A stretch of 64,000 bases of DNA from Bacteroidota bacterium (GTDB taxonomy: Bacteria; Bacteroidota; Ignavibacteria; Kapaibacteriales; UBA2268). Below the pieces are notes generated by a model. That model saw only the letters and a program-made list of their open reading frames with translations, searched no databases and was not told where the DNA came from. The stretch spans positions 1-64,000 of the forward strand of contig JARKQC010000140.1 in the NCBI GenBank assembly GCA_029974985.1, in the 5' to 3' direction. Both the position numbers and the translations under genes were made by a program. Each line of letters starts with the position of its first letter. The stretch's first letter is position 1. Positions 16,455 through 26,104 of this stretch are shown here, one piece after another.

Positions 16455-18986
16455 TTAAAAATTCTTAACAATATCAACAAAGTTATTTAATAATTCTGGC
16501 AATTTATCTAAATCTTTTCCGCCCGCTGTAGCAAGGTGAGGCTTACCGCCACCACCGCCACCGAGCATTTTTGCTGCTAAACCGACTAATTTGCCCGCTG
16601 GATATTTATCTTTAATATTATCTGTAACAACGCATACAATTTGTGCTTTGTCTTCGATAATCGTAGCAATTAGCCCAATTCCAGAATTTGCTAATTCATT
16701 TCTTAAATTATCGGCAATATTGCGTAACTCATCAATATTTTCAACACTAATTTGGTGAACAACAATTTTAATATCATTAAACAATTCCGCATTTCGAATT
16801 AAATCGCTAAGATTATTAGAAATATTAGAAATTTTAATATCATTAATTGTTTTTTCTAAACTTTTAATTTTATTATTAAGAGTATCTTTTGATTTTTCTA
16901 ATTCATTAATTTTTGAATTCAAATTCTCAATATATTCAATAACTTTTTTACCCGTAATTGCTTCTACTCTACGAATACCCGCCGCAACAGAACTTTCAGA
17001 AATAATTTTAAATAATGCAATCTCTGATGTATTATTGACGTGTGTACCTCCACAAAGTTCCAAAGAAAATTTTGGATCCATTGTTATAACTCTAACGGTA
17101 TCGCCATATTTATCACCAAAAAACATTTTAATTTTGCTGTTTTTCTTTGCATCTTCGAGAGATTTTTCTTCAACATTTACATTGATATTTTCAAGAATTT
17201 TTTTATTTACTAATTTTTCTATTTCATTTAATTGATATTGATTTACTTTTTCAAAATGATTAAAATCAAATCTTAAATATTCAGGTGCTACTAATGAGCC
17301 AGCTTGCTGAATATGATTTCCGAGTACATCTCTTAAAGATTCGTGTAATAAATGCGTAGCAGAGTGATTTCTCATTATATCTTTCCTGCGATTAGCATCT
17401 ACTTTTAGATTTGCAATCGAGCCAATTAAGTGTTCAATATTTCTATCACAAATATGGAAAATAGTATCAGCAATCTTTTTCATTTCTAATACAATATAAG
17501 TTTCACCCGCTAAAATAATAATCCCTATATCAGAAACTTGACCACCACTTTCTGTATAAAATGGAGTTTCAGCACATACAACTAAATTATTCTCTACATA
17601 TAATACTTCGGAATCAATTTCTAAAAAATCATAGCCAACAAATTTTGTTTTAAAAGATACACTTGGTATTTCGACTTCTTGTAAAGATGATTTTCGCGAT
17701 GTTCTCGAACGTTCTTTTTGTTCATTCATCAAAATATCAAACTGAGATTTATTCACAATTAAGCCTTTTTCACGTGCTAATAACTCTGTTAAATCATACG
17801 GAAATCCATAAGTATCATATAATATAAAGGCATCTTCACCAGAAATTTCATTATTTTTAGCTAACTTTGCTTTCTCTTCAAAAATTTCAATTCCTCTATC
17901 CAAAGTATGTAAAAAACTAACTTCTTCGCCCTTGATAATTCGACTAATAGTATCTTGATGAGAAATTAATTCTGGAAATTCATCGCCCATTGTATCAATT
18001 AAAACGGGCAATAATTTATAAATAACGGGTTCGGAAAATCCAATATTTCGAGCAAATCTACAAGCACGTCTTAATATACGTCTTAATACATAACCTCGAC
18101 CTTCGTTTCCGGGCAAAGCACCATCAGCAATAGCAAAAGCAAGAGTGCGAATATGGTCAGAAATTACTCTCATAGCAATCGAATCTGGATTATTCTCATT
18201 GTTCAAATATATTTTTCCGCTTAACTCGACTAATTTATTAATCAAAGGCATAAAAATATCAGTATCGTAATTTGATTCTTTCCCTTGAATTACAGCGCAA
18301 ATTCTTTCAAAACCCATACCCGTATCAACGTGTGTTGCTGCTAAATTTTCAAGCTCACCATTAGATTTCCTATTATACTGAATAAAAACAAGATTCCATA
18401 TTTCTATTACTTCCGAAACGCCAGCATTGACGAGTTTGCCACCTGATAAATCAGCTGTTCTATCGTAATGTATTTCGCTACAGGGGCCGCAGGGACCAGT
18501 TTCACCCATTTCCCAAAAATTATCTTTTTCAGCAAATTTATGTATTCTATCTTCGGGAAGATATTTTTGCCAGATTTGATATGCTTCATCATCAGTTTTA
18601 TAGACCGTTGCGTGTAGTCTTTCTTCGGGTAGTTTCCATACTTGTGTTAAAAGTTCCCAAGCCCATTCGATAGCTTCAGCTTTATAATAATCGCCAAAAC
18701 TCCAATTTCCGAGCATTTCAAAAAAAGTATGATGATAGGTATCAACTCCAACTTCTTCGAGGTCATTATGTTTACCGCTTACTCTAATACATTTCTGAGT
18801 ATCTGCGGCACGAACATAATCACGATTTCCAATACCAAGAAAAACATCTTTAAATTGGTTCATTCCCGCGTTTGTAAATAATAAAGTGGGATCACCATAA
18901 GGAATTACAGGAGCGCTTGATACGATTTTATGTTGTTTTGATTTAAAGAAATCTAAAAATGATTGTCTAATTTCTCTTGAAGTCAT
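16455..18986 (-). CDS. alaS: Alanine--tRNA ligase
   Basis: 843 residues, slightly shorter than the usual ~875. The N-terminal class II catalytic core starts with TSREIRQSFLDFF and has FTNAGMNQFKD. The editing domain has the zinc-binding pairs HSATH near residue 541 and CGGTHV near 640. A coiled-coil stretch (about 675-715) is followed by the C-terminal domain with a six-glycine run and KPHLATAGG. It charges tRNA-Ala and clears mischarged Ser/Gly. The start is the ATG at 18986. Confidence 0.96.
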   Translation of the reverse strand: MTSREIRQSFLDFFKSKQHKIVSSAPVIPYGDPTLLFTNAGMNQFKDVFLGIGNRDYVRAADTQKCIRVSGKHNDLEEVGVDTYHHTFFEMLGNWSFGDYYKAEAIEWAWELLTQVWKLPEERLHATVYKTDDEAYQIWQKYLPEDRIHKFAEKDNFWEMGETGPCGPCSEIHYDRTADLSGGKLVNAGVSEVIEIWNLVFIQYNRKSNGELENLAATHVDTGMGFERICAVIQGKESNYDTDIFMPLINKLVELSGKIYLNNENNPDSIAMRVISDHIRTLAFAIADGALPGNEGRGYVLRRILRRACRFARNIGFSEPVIYKLLPVLIDTMGDEFPELISHQDTISRIIKGEEVSFLHTLDRGIEIFEEKAKLAKNNEISGEDAFILYDTYGFPYDLTELLAREKGLIVNKSQFDILMNEQKERSRTSRKSSLQEVEIPSVSFKTKFVGYDFLEIDSEVLYVENNLVVCAETPFYTESGGQVSDIGIIILAGETYIVLEMKKIADTIFHICDRNIEHLIGSIANLKVDANRRKDIMRNHSATHLLHESLRDVLGNHIQQAGSLVAPEYLRFDFNHFEKVNQYQLNEIEKLVNKKILENINVNVEEKSLEDAKKNSKIKMFFGDKYGDTVRVITMDPKFSLELCGGTHVNNTSEIALFKIISESSVAAGIRRVEAITGKKVIEYIENLNSKINELEKSKDTLNNKIKSLEKTINDIKISNISNNLSDLIRNAELFNDIKIVVHQISVENIDELRNIADNLRNELANSGIGLIATIIEDKAQIVCVVTDNIKDKYPAGKLVGLAAKMLGGGGGGKPHLATAGGKDLDKLPELLNNFVDIVKNF

Positions 18987-19056
18987 TTATATTTCCAATT
19001 TTTTTCTTAATCAATTAAAGATGTAATATTTAAAAGTTTATTTTATAAAAAAAATA

Positions 19057-20535
19057 CTAATTTATATCGAACATTGTGCCAATGTTTAATAATAATTTAT
19101 CGTCAAAAATTTTCTTTACATTAATCATTTCTTGTATAGCTTTTTTGCCATACATTTTGACTAAATAATCCTTTTTTAATTTACCTATCCCGTGTTCAGC
19201 TGATATAGTGCCTTTAAAAGCCAAAGCTCTATCAATACTTTTATCATAAAAACTTTTGGCTAAAATATATTCCTCATCATTTTGACAAAAAATATTCACA
19301 TGAAGATGGCAATTAGCAATATGCCCAAAAATAACGTATTTTAAACCTAATTTAGGGCAATTTTCGTAATAAAAATCAAATAATTCATTAAATTTATTGA
19401 TGGGTACGGCACAGTCTAAACCAACTTTCTTTTGACTATTACTTGTAAGGTTTTCGTAAACTTGCAGTGGCAATTCGTGCCTAAATTCTTTAAGTTTTTC
19501 GTGTTCTTTATCATTTAGAGCAAACCAAGTTAGGTCTGTAAGTGAGGTAAAATTTTCAATAAATGAATACCAATCGCTCATTAACTTATCTTCAAAATTG
19601 GGATTATATTCTTGCTCGAACCAAATTGCACCAATAGCATCATCAGAAATTTCTGAATATTTTGCTTTTAATAGTTTAAGCGATTCTATATCAAAATACT
19701 CAATTAATCTTGCTGTAATATTATTATTGTCAATAATATTTATTTTGTTATTTGATATACTTTTTTCTCTTAAAATATCAACAAATTCGATTAATTTATT
19801 CTTATTGTCAAAAAAAGCAATACCCCCTAAAACATTTTCGGGGCGTTTTTGTACTTCCAATTCTATTTCAACAAAAATTCCTAATGTGCCTTCCGAACCA
19901 ATAAATAAATCTATAAGGTCGAGATTTTCTTTTGAAAAATATCCCGATGCATTTTTTACATTTGGCATTTCATAACTTGGTAATTCTATTGAATATATTT
20001 TTCCTTTTTCTGATTTGATATTTAATTTATTTTCGTCTGCAAAATTTTCACCTCTTTTTATTGATAATAAATCACCATTTGAAAGAACGATTTTTAGAGA
20101 TTTAACATAATTTCTGATAGCACCATATTTAAAAGTCCTCGCTCCCGACGCATTGGTAGCAACGTTTCCACCAAGTGAAGCATTATATTCGGTTGGATTT
20201 GGAGGCAGAAATAAACCATAATCATTAAGAAAAATATCTAATTCTTTTAGTGAAACAGCAGGTCCTATCTTAACGCTTGATTTATCCTCAGATAAATAAA
20301 TTGAATTTAATTTTTCAATCGAGATAACAGCACCGCCCGAAGGAACTCTAGCACCTGTAATTCCAGTTCCCGCACCAGAAATAGTAATTTTAATATTTTC
20401 ATCGTATAATTTTATAATTCCATTTCGCAATTCTGCGATATTAGAAGGTATAAATAGCATTTCAGCATAACCTTTCATATTCGATGAATCATAAGTATAT
20501 GGATAAATTATATCTAAATCATCAATAAATTTCAT
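19057..20535 (-). CDS. FAD-linked oxidase, GlcD / D-lactate dehydrogenase type
   Basis: 492 residues. The N-terminal FAD-binding (PCMH-type) domain shows SGAGTGITGARVPSGG near 53-70 and ASLGGNVATNASGART near 122-137. The C-terminal FAD-oxidase domain ends with SAEHGIGKLKK near 440, the family signature, and contains HIANCHLHVN with metal-ligand histidines. Enzymes of this type oxidise glycolate, D-lactate or D-2-hydroxyglutarate. The substrate cannot be chosen from sequence. An L-2-hydroxyglutarate oxidase-like gene lies elsewhere in the window (26105). Confidence 0.85.
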   Translation of the reverse strand: MKFIDDLDIIYPYTYDSSNMKGYAEMLFIPSNIAELRNGIIKLYDENIKITISGAGTGITGARVPSGGAVISIEKLNSIYLSEDKSSVKIGPAVSLKELDIFLNDYGLFLPPNPTEYNASLGGNVATNASGARTFKYGAIRNYVKSLKIVLSNGDLLSIKRGENFADENKLNIKSEKGKIYSIELPSYEMPNVKNASGYFSKENLDLIDLFIGSEGTLGIFVEIELEVQKRPENVLGGIAFFDNKNKLIEFVDILREKSISNNKINIIDNNNITARLIEYFDIESLKLLKAKYSEISDDAIGAIWFEQEYNPNFEDKLMSDWYSFIENFTSLTDLTWFALNDKEHEKLKEFRHELPLQVYENLTSNSQKKVGLDCAVPINKFNELFDFYYENCPKLGLKYVIFGHIANCHLHVNIFCQNDEEYILAKSFYDKSIDRALAFKGTISAEHGIGKLKKDYLVKMYGKKAIQEMINVKKIFDDKLLLNIGTMFDIN

Positions 20536-20560
20536 TTTTAAACTTTAAAAAAATATAAAT

Positions 20561-21994
20561 CTAATTATTTTTATAAAAATAGCTTTTTAGAGGCTTACTA
20601 ACAAATTTTATAATATAATATTTTTTTTCATAATCAATATAATAATTATTTGTAATAGAAATAATAAAAGCAAAAAATAGGGCAGAAGTGTAATTTAATA
20701 AATTATTAGCACTAAGAAAATTTGTTACAACTAAATAACTCATTAAATATATAATTAGAGTAATTAATCTTTTTGAATTATCATCTATTGCATTATAAAT
20801 TGATTTGGTATAAGTAATTCTAAAACCTAAATAATAGAAAACAATAAATATAGATATATATGGTATGAATCCAATAATCCCCATTTCTGCTAAAACTGCC
20901 ATTATAGAAGTATCGCTAAACACCCAACCATTGGCATAAGGACTAAGATAAGTCAATCCAAGCCCAACTCCAATAATTGGTGAAGAAAGCCAGATATTAA
21001 ATAATGCTCTAAAATTATCTCCTCTCGATACAACAGATTCCCCTTCTATGCTATGCGAAAAAGTACTTTTACCCATAAGTAAATTTGATAAAGTGCCAAA
21101 TCTCTTACCAAAAAGTTCTAATATACTAATACCAGTATATGATTCAACAATATAATTGGATATAAATACTAAAATTACAATTATTGGTAATACTTTTAAT
21201 ACACTAAATAATACATCAATTTTTTCTGTAAAAATCAACATAATAATAATTATCGCAACAATAGTTACACCCGTCAGAGAAAATGCTAATAATAAACCAA
21301 TTATTGCTAAAATAATTATTAAAGTATTAATTTTTTTTGATTCAATAAAAGGTTTGAAATTTTTAAATTTTGGTATTAATGTAAAAATGAGTGTTATACC
21401 ATTGAATGCACCCAAAGCAGAGGGCTCAGAAAAAAATGATGTTGCTCGGAAAAAACCCTGAAATTTCAAACTTAATTGAATAAGTTCGCTTTCTTCTTGT
21501 TGATTTCTACTAAAAAACGAGGCATTAGTTAATTCAATCCATGCAAAAGGCAAATCGAATGCTCTTGCAATAATTTGATAAATACCAAAAATATTTATGA
21601 TTATTGATAAATAAAGCCAAACACGAATAAATTTTTCCCAAGTTTTATTATCTATTTTATAAAAAATTAATATCGCAGTTAATAAATATGTAAAATGAAA
21701 ATGGGTTAAAGTCTTAAAATATTGTGTAATCATTGTTTGATTACCATTTAGCAAGGGATAAATACCAGAAATGAAAGTAGTAAGTAAAAATATAAAATAA
21801 ATCAAGATGGCGGGGTTTTTTGCAAGTTTAAGTTCCTCGCCATCCCAAATTGTAACTTTAAAAAAAAATAATAAAAGTAAAAGTGTTAAAAAATCATTAG
21901 TAGTAAATCCCGTACTTCCAATATTGAACCATTGATAAACTTCAAAATTGATAGTTACAGCTAAAATTACGACTAATATTTTTATTATTTTCAG
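20561..21994 (-). CDS. O-antigen ligase/polymerase-like membrane protein, probably starting at CTG
   Basis: A polytopic membrane protein with about ten to twelve helices. A long periplasmic segment (IELTNASFFSRN through SFSEPSA) and GLTYLSPYANGWVFSDTSIMAVLAEMG fit the Wzy/WaaL (O-antigen ligase) family. The first ordinary start, TTG at 21805, would lose a clearly coding 63-codon stretch in the same frame that encodes another membrane helix (ILVVILAVTINF) and a hydrophilic loop (KVTIWDGEELKLAKNPA). An in-frame stop lies at 22007-22009. Between it and TTG the best start is CTG at 21994, which overlaps the TGA of the upstream gene as CTGA, with AAGGA nine bases ahead. This gives 477 residues. 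ATT at 22000 is an alternative. Confidence 0.7.
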   Translation of the reverse strand: MKIIKILVVILAVTINFEVYQWFNIGSTGFTTNDFLTLLLLLFFFKVTIWDGEELKLAKNPAILIYFIFLLTTFISGIYPLLNGNQTMITQYFKTLTHFHFTYLLTAILIFYKIDNKTWEKFIRVWLYLSIIINIFGIYQIIARAFDLPFAWIELTNASFFSRNQQEESELIQLSLKFQGFFRATSFFSEPSALGAFNGITLIFTLIPKFKNFKPFIESKKINTLIIILAIIGLLLAFSLTGVTIVAIIIIMLIFTEKIDVLFSVLKVLPIIVILVFISNYIVESYTGISILELFGKRFGTLSNLLMGKSTFSHSIEGESVVSRGDNFRALFNIWLSSPIIGVGLGLTYLSPYANGWVFSDTSIMAVLAEMGIIGFIPYISIFIVFYYLGFRITYTKSIYNAIDDNSKRLITLIIYLMSYLVVTNFLSANNLLNYTSALFFAFIISITNNYYIDYEKKYYIIKFVSKPLKSYFYKNN

Positions 21995-22965
21995 ATTAAT
22001 CCATCCTTAAATTTCTTAGTAAGTTTTTCGAGCATATCTTTTGTCATCGCACCTAAGTCATAGTTAGGCTTCCAATTCCATTCCTCGCGTGCGGCACTAT
22101 CATCAATAGAAGCGGGCCAAGAATCTGCTATTGCTTGTCTATAATCGGGATTATATTCAATTATAAAATTGGGTAAATGCTTTTGAATCTCTTTTGCAAG
22201 AGTTTGTGCATCAAAAGTCATAGCAGCAACGTTAAAATCGCTATGATGTTTCAAATCCTCAAATTCAGCTTCGGCTAAATCAATAGTTGCTTTTATACAA
22301 TCGGGCATATACATCATAGGAAGCTCAGTTTCGGGCTTTAAAAAGCAATTATAATAATTATTTTTTACTGCTTCATAAAAAATTTCTACTGCATAATCAG
22401 TTGTTCCGCCACCGGGTAAAGTTTCAGAGGAAATAATACCGGGATATCTTAATCCACGACAATCAACGCCAAATTTTTGTACATAGTAATCGCATAATAA
22501 TTCACCTGCGACTTTTGTAACTCCATACATTGAAGAAGGCTTAAGAACGCTTTCTTGTGGTACCATATATTTTGGAACACCTTTGCCCCAAACTGCTATC
22601 GAGCTTGGAATAATCACTCTTAATAAATTATATTTAATACTTGAATTTAATATATTTAAAGTGCCAGTCATATTCACATTCCAACAAAGTGCTGGATCTT
22701 TTTCACCAACTGCTGATAGAATTGCCGCTAAATGAAAAATTGTATCAATCTCATATTTTTCGATAGTTTTTTCAATATCATTTAGTTTAAGAATATCAAG
22801 AATTTCAAAAGGACCATTTTTTGTTAGTGGATTATTTTCTTTGTGTTTAATATCGCTTGCGATAACATTATTTACACCATATTTTTTTCTTAATGCTAAA
22901 ACTAATTCAGTGCCAATTTGCCCTAAAGCACCCGTTACAAGTATTTTTTTTATACTTCTTTTCAT
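21991..22965 (-). CDS. L-threonine 3-dehydrogenase, SDR type
   Basis: 324 residues of the extended SDR family. The NAD-binding motif is TGALGQIGTEL near residues 11-21, the catalytic block is SSIAVWG with YGVTK near 148, and GGGTTDYAVEIFYEAV, LPMMYMPDCIKAT and DSWPASIDDSAAREEW match SDR-type threonine dehydrogenases rather than sugar epimerases. The enzyme oxidises L-threonine to 2-amino-3-ketobutyrate with NAD+. No ketobutyrate lyase (kbl) is adjacent. Its TGA overlaps the predicted CTG start of the O-antigen ligase-like gene, although the two functions are unrelated. Confidence 0.87.
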   Translation of the reverse strand: MKRSIKKILVTGALGQIGTELVLALRKKYGVNNVIASDIKHKENNPLTKNGPFEILDILKLNDIEKTIEKYEIDTIFHLAAILSAVGEKDPALCWNVNMTGTLNILNSSIKYNLLRVIIPSSIAVWGKGVPKYMVPQESVLKPSSMYGVTKVAGELLCDYYVQKFGVDCRGLRYPGIISSETLPGGGTTDYAVEIFYEAVKNNYYNCFLKPETELPMMYMPDCIKATIDLAEAEFEDLKHHSDFNVAAMTFDAQTLAKEIQKHLPNFIIEYNPDYRQAIADSWPASIDDSAAREEWNWKPNYDLGAMTKDMLEKLTKKFKDGLI

Positions 22966-23097
22966 ATCAAAATCCGTTGTTTATTTGCAAATTCATAAAT
23001 GTATAATATAACTATACAAAAATAATGAATTATTTGTTAATTATTTTTTGAAATTATAAAGATTTAATTATAAAATTAAATTTACATAAATAAATAT

Positions 23098-23139
23098 AAA
23101 AAAAAGCTTTAATAATATTTTTAAAAATTATCAAAGCTT
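23098..23139 (-). terminator. Intrinsic terminator of the DUF62/substrate-binding fusion gene
   Basis: Arms at 23104-23116 and 23127-23139 pair over 13 positions with one imperfect pair, including a perfect AAGCTTT/AAAGCTT core. On the - strand the stem runs into eight T residues. It lies 25 bases past the stop codon at 23164. Confidence 0.75.
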
Positions 23140-23163
23140 AATTTAAAAAATTTTTTTTAGATT

Positions 23164-24912
23164 TTACTCTATAATTGATGACGCTTTTTTGATAATATTA
23201 TCATTAAATACAAAAGATATTGCATTAGCAGTTTTTTTATTCAAAGTAATTAACGATGTATTAAATCTCTGAATAGGTTTTTTATCAGCGGGATATCCTA
23301 ATAAAATTTGCTTTATAACAACTCCTGTTGTATTTGATAAAATATCATAATCAACTGATATAGAAGCTAATGCACCGTCTTCAACATTTTCTTTTGAGTC
23401 GCCAATTAGAATAATTTTATTATCTTTTGCAAGATTTGCTAATTCTTTCATTCCAAGATTGAGAGTATTATCTGCGGCAATTAGTATAGCATCAACATTT
23501 TTATTTTTTAGATTATTAAAAGCAGTTGGAATTATTGTTGGTGAATTTACAGTTTCATTAATATATGTTAAATTATATTTTGTAGATAAAAACTGAAATT
23601 TATCCTGTGAGAATGCAGAATTAGGTTCGTCTGGATTATATATTCGTCCAGCGATAGAAATATTGGGTACTAATTCCTTAACAAATTTAAGATAATCATC
23701 AAAATTTGTAGCATCTGAAAGCCCGGTAACATTAGCTCTGTAATTTACCAAGCCTGCATATTCTGGTGATGTTACATAAGTATATACAATTGTGATTGAA
23801 TCAGGTATAAATTGAATTGCCGCTTTAGCCGCCGGCGTTGATACTGGAATTACAATATCAATTTTTTCTGCTAATAAACCATTTATTATATCTTGAAATT
23901 TTGAGTCAATGCCATTTGCATTTTTTTCAATGTATTTTATATTTTTACCTTCTATAAAACCAAATTTTTCCATACTTTTTTTCATTCCAAGAATTATATT
24001 ATCAACTAATTCCGATGAATTATATCTTAATATACCAGCATTAATAAAAGCAGGTTTTAGCTTTACTTTCGTACCAGAATGAAAATCATATCTATTAGAG
24101 AAATTATCCATATTTATAGATAACTCAATGCGATTTTTACTATTTAAAAAAGCTACGTTTTCGCCATTTTCGACTGATGAATACGAAGTCCCGTATTTTA
24201 AGAATATTTTTTTATTATTAATATTTAACTCAAGTACATCACCAATATTAAATTTTGTAAAATATTCTTTTGAGATATTAGTTTCGCAATTACCAAAATT
24301 ATCTACATATAAAACTTCTCCCAAAACTGTTTCATTTTCTATTTTAGGATTAATTACTTCTAAATCTATGGGTTTTTCACATAAAGTACCAAATTCTGAA
24401 ATTGCTTTATCTGAAAGCATATTTACAACAGCGTCAATATAGAATTGCTCATATTGGATTTCATCAATTGATTGAACATTATTAGAAAAAAGTTTTAAAT
24501 TATTTATATTATGAATAGCTGTTGGAGAAAACTTCTTTCTAAATCTTGTTGTTAGCCCGTTATCTGGTGCGATAACTTTACGATTACCAGATTGAATAAT
24601 AATTCTATTGGCATCTCGACCTGGTTCGACAAGTGCTAAAAAATAAGTATTATCTGGATATAAACTTGCAGAAGATTCTAATAAAAAACCAGCTTCGTTA
24701 ATATCAAAATCTTTACTTTTTATATATTGAACATCAACATTGGGATAATTCTTACGAACTGCTCCAACAATTCCCATAGTTACTTCGACTTGGAAATCAT
24801 TATCACTTATGATTACAAGAGTTTTATCTGTACCAATAATGTTTGTAGTATTATTTTCTGTACAAGATGCTAATAAAATAATAAATAGTAATAAAAAGAT
24901 AATAGAACGCAT
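23164..24912 (-). CDS. Lipoprotein fusing a DUF62 (SAM hydrolase/chlorinase-like) domain to an ABC-type substrate-binding domain
   Basis: The start is set at ATG 24912 because it is followed directly by a lipoprotein signal peptide with lipobox LLASC (Cys17). The frame is open for 12 further codons upstream that would spoil the signal. The mature protein has two parts. Residues ~30-285 resemble DUF62: an opening SDNDF strand in place of TDFG, EAGFLLESSASLYPDNTYFLALVEPG, APDNGLTT, and GEVLYVDNFGNCETNIS in its C-terminal barrel. Residues ~290-582 resemble the TrpX/YxeB-like ABC substrate-binding family (PVSTPAAKAA, VTGLSDATNFDDYL, IPTAFNNLKNKNVDAILIAADN, GDSKENVEDGALASISVDYD). Cytosolic DUF62 enzymes hydrolyse SAM. 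A membrane-anchored, exported version may instead bind a nucleoside-like ligand. No permease gene is nearby. Confidence 0.75.
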   Translation of the reverse strand: MRSIIFLLLFIILLASCTENNTTNIIGTDKTLVIISDNDFQVEVTMGIVGAVRKNYPNVDVQYIKSKDFDINEAGFLLESSASLYPDNTYFLALVEPGRDANRIIIQSGNRKVIAPDNGLTTRFRKKFSPTAIHNINNLKLFSNNVQSIDEIQYEQFYIDAVVNMLSDKAISEFGTLCEKPIDLEVINPKIENETVLGEVLYVDNFGNCETNISKEYFTKFNIGDVLELNINNKKIFLKYGTSYSSVENGENVAFLNSKNRIELSINMDNFSNRYDFHSGTKVKLKPAFINAGILRYNSSELVDNIILGMKKSMEKFGFIEGKNIKYIEKNANGIDSKFQDIINGLLAEKIDIVIPVSTPAAKAAIQFIPDSITIVYTYVTSPEYAGLVNYRANVTGLSDATNFDDYLKFVKELVPNISIAGRIYNPDEPNSAFSQDKFQFLSTKYNLTYINETVNSPTIIPTAFNNLKNKNVDAILIAADNTLNLGMKELANLAKDNKIILIGDSKENVEDGALASISVDYDILSNTTGVVIKQILLGYPADKKPIQRFNTSLITLNKKTANAISFVFNDNIIKKASSIIE

Positions 24913-25074
24913 ATAATTATACTCTATGAAATATGAATAATAATACAAAAATACTAATTATTTTGTTATAACTAAATAATTAATTATATGAAAATGAATA
25001 AAAATTATTTTTATATAATTTTTTTTTAAAAAACAATAATAATTGAGTTTTAAAGTCAAAAACAAATTATATTT

Positions 25075-26028
25075 TTGATTCAATATTTTAAAAATTTTAT
25101 GACATCAACTTTTACAAATCCTCAAAGAAGCCAGATGAGTCTTTGGATTCAAGCGGCTCGTACTTTTTCTTTTCCAGCATCAGTTGTGCCTATTCTTGTT
25201 GGTATAATGTGGACACTAAGTTCTTATCATGGTAAAATATATTGGGAATTAACACCTTTAATTTTAATTGCAGGAGTATTATTCCATGCTGGAACAAATT
25301 TGTTAAATGATTATTATGATTATAAAAAAGGAGTTGATAGGGAGGAGACTTACGGCTCGAGTAGGATTATTATTGAGGGTTTATTATCGCCAGAAGCAGT
25401 GTTTAAAGGTGGTTTATTGATGTTTGCAATTGGATTTGCATTGGGATTAGTACTTGTCTATTATCACGGTTTTGAAATTTTAATTTTAGGGCTTATTGGT
25501 TTATTAGGAGGAATGCTTTATACGGGATTCAATGTTTCTTATAAATATTTTGCTCTTGGTGATTTAGGAGTATTTGTGATGTTCGGTCCTTTGATGGTTC
25601 TCGGTACTGTTGCTGGACTAACGGGAAATTTTGATTATAATACATTTTTTGTTAGTATTCCAATTGGATTATTGACGATTGCAATATTAAATGCAAATAA
25701 TATTAGAGATATAATTTTTGACAAACAAGCAAAAATCAATACAATGGCTACTGTTATGGGACTAAAAGCATCAGTTATAGAATATAAATTTCTAATATTT
25801 GGAGCTTTTTCAAGCGTATTAATAATGGTAATTGTTGGATTCTTGTCGCCTTGGACTTTGCTTGTATTTATTTCACTTAAACCCGCTATTGATAATATTA
25901 AATATGTTTCAAAAGCAGATGTTAATAATCCCGAATTGATAAAAATTGGAGATGTGCGCACTGCACAGCATAATCTTATGTTCGGATTGCTTTATACAGT
26001 TGGAATATTACTTGGAGCGATAATTTGA
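25075..26028 (+). CDS. menA: 1,4-dihydroxy-2-naphthoate polyprenyltransferase (UbiA family)
   Basis: 317 residues with about eight to nine membrane helices. The first Asp-rich motif is NDYYDYKKGVDRE near residues 85-97. The second lies in NNIRDIIFDKQAKINTMA near 209-226. The GSSRIIIEGLLSP segment after the first motif is typical of MenA. The enzyme prenylates 1,4-dihydroxy-2-naphthoate on the way to menaquinone, implying menaquinone-based respiration. The first start is TTG at 25075; the ATG at 25099 (nine codons in) is an equally reasonable start. Confidence 0.87.
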   Translation: MIQYFKNFMTSTFTNPQRSQMSLWIQAARTFSFPASVVPILVGIMWTLSSYHGKIYWELTPLILIAGVLFHAGTNLLNDYYDYKKGVDREETYGSSRIIIEGLLSPEAVFKGGLLMFAIGFALGLVLVYYHGFEILILGLIGLLGGMLYTGFNVSYKYFALGDLGVFVMFGPLMVLGTVAGLTGNFDYNTFFVSIPIGLLTIAILNANNIRDIIFDKQAKINTMATVMGLKASVIEYKFLIFGAFSSVLIMVIVGFLSPWTLLVFISLKPAIDNIKYVSKADVNNPELIKIGDVRTAQHNLMFGLLYTVGILLGAII

Positions 26029-26060
26029 TTTTTTATTTTTGACAAATATTTTTATTCTTG

Positions 26061-26093
26061 CGATGCCCTATACTTTTTGGGGATAGGGCTTCG
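26061..26093. terminator. Hairpin between convergent genes (menA and lhgO-like)
   Basis: GCCCTAT at 26065-26071 pairs with ATAGGGC at 26083-26089. A further CGA/TCG pairing lies outside one T-T mismatch. It sits 32 bases after the menA stop. No long T-run follows on either strand, so it may be a weak or factor-dependent terminator. Confidence 0.5.
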
Positions 26094-26104
26094 ATAGAAA
26101 GAAT

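Noticed and set aside
24913..24948. Longer N-terminus for the DUF62/substrate-binding lipoprotein
   Set aside because: The 12 extra residues (polar, Tyr-rich) would sit ahead of the signal peptide. The ATG at 24912 gives a standard lipoprotein leader.
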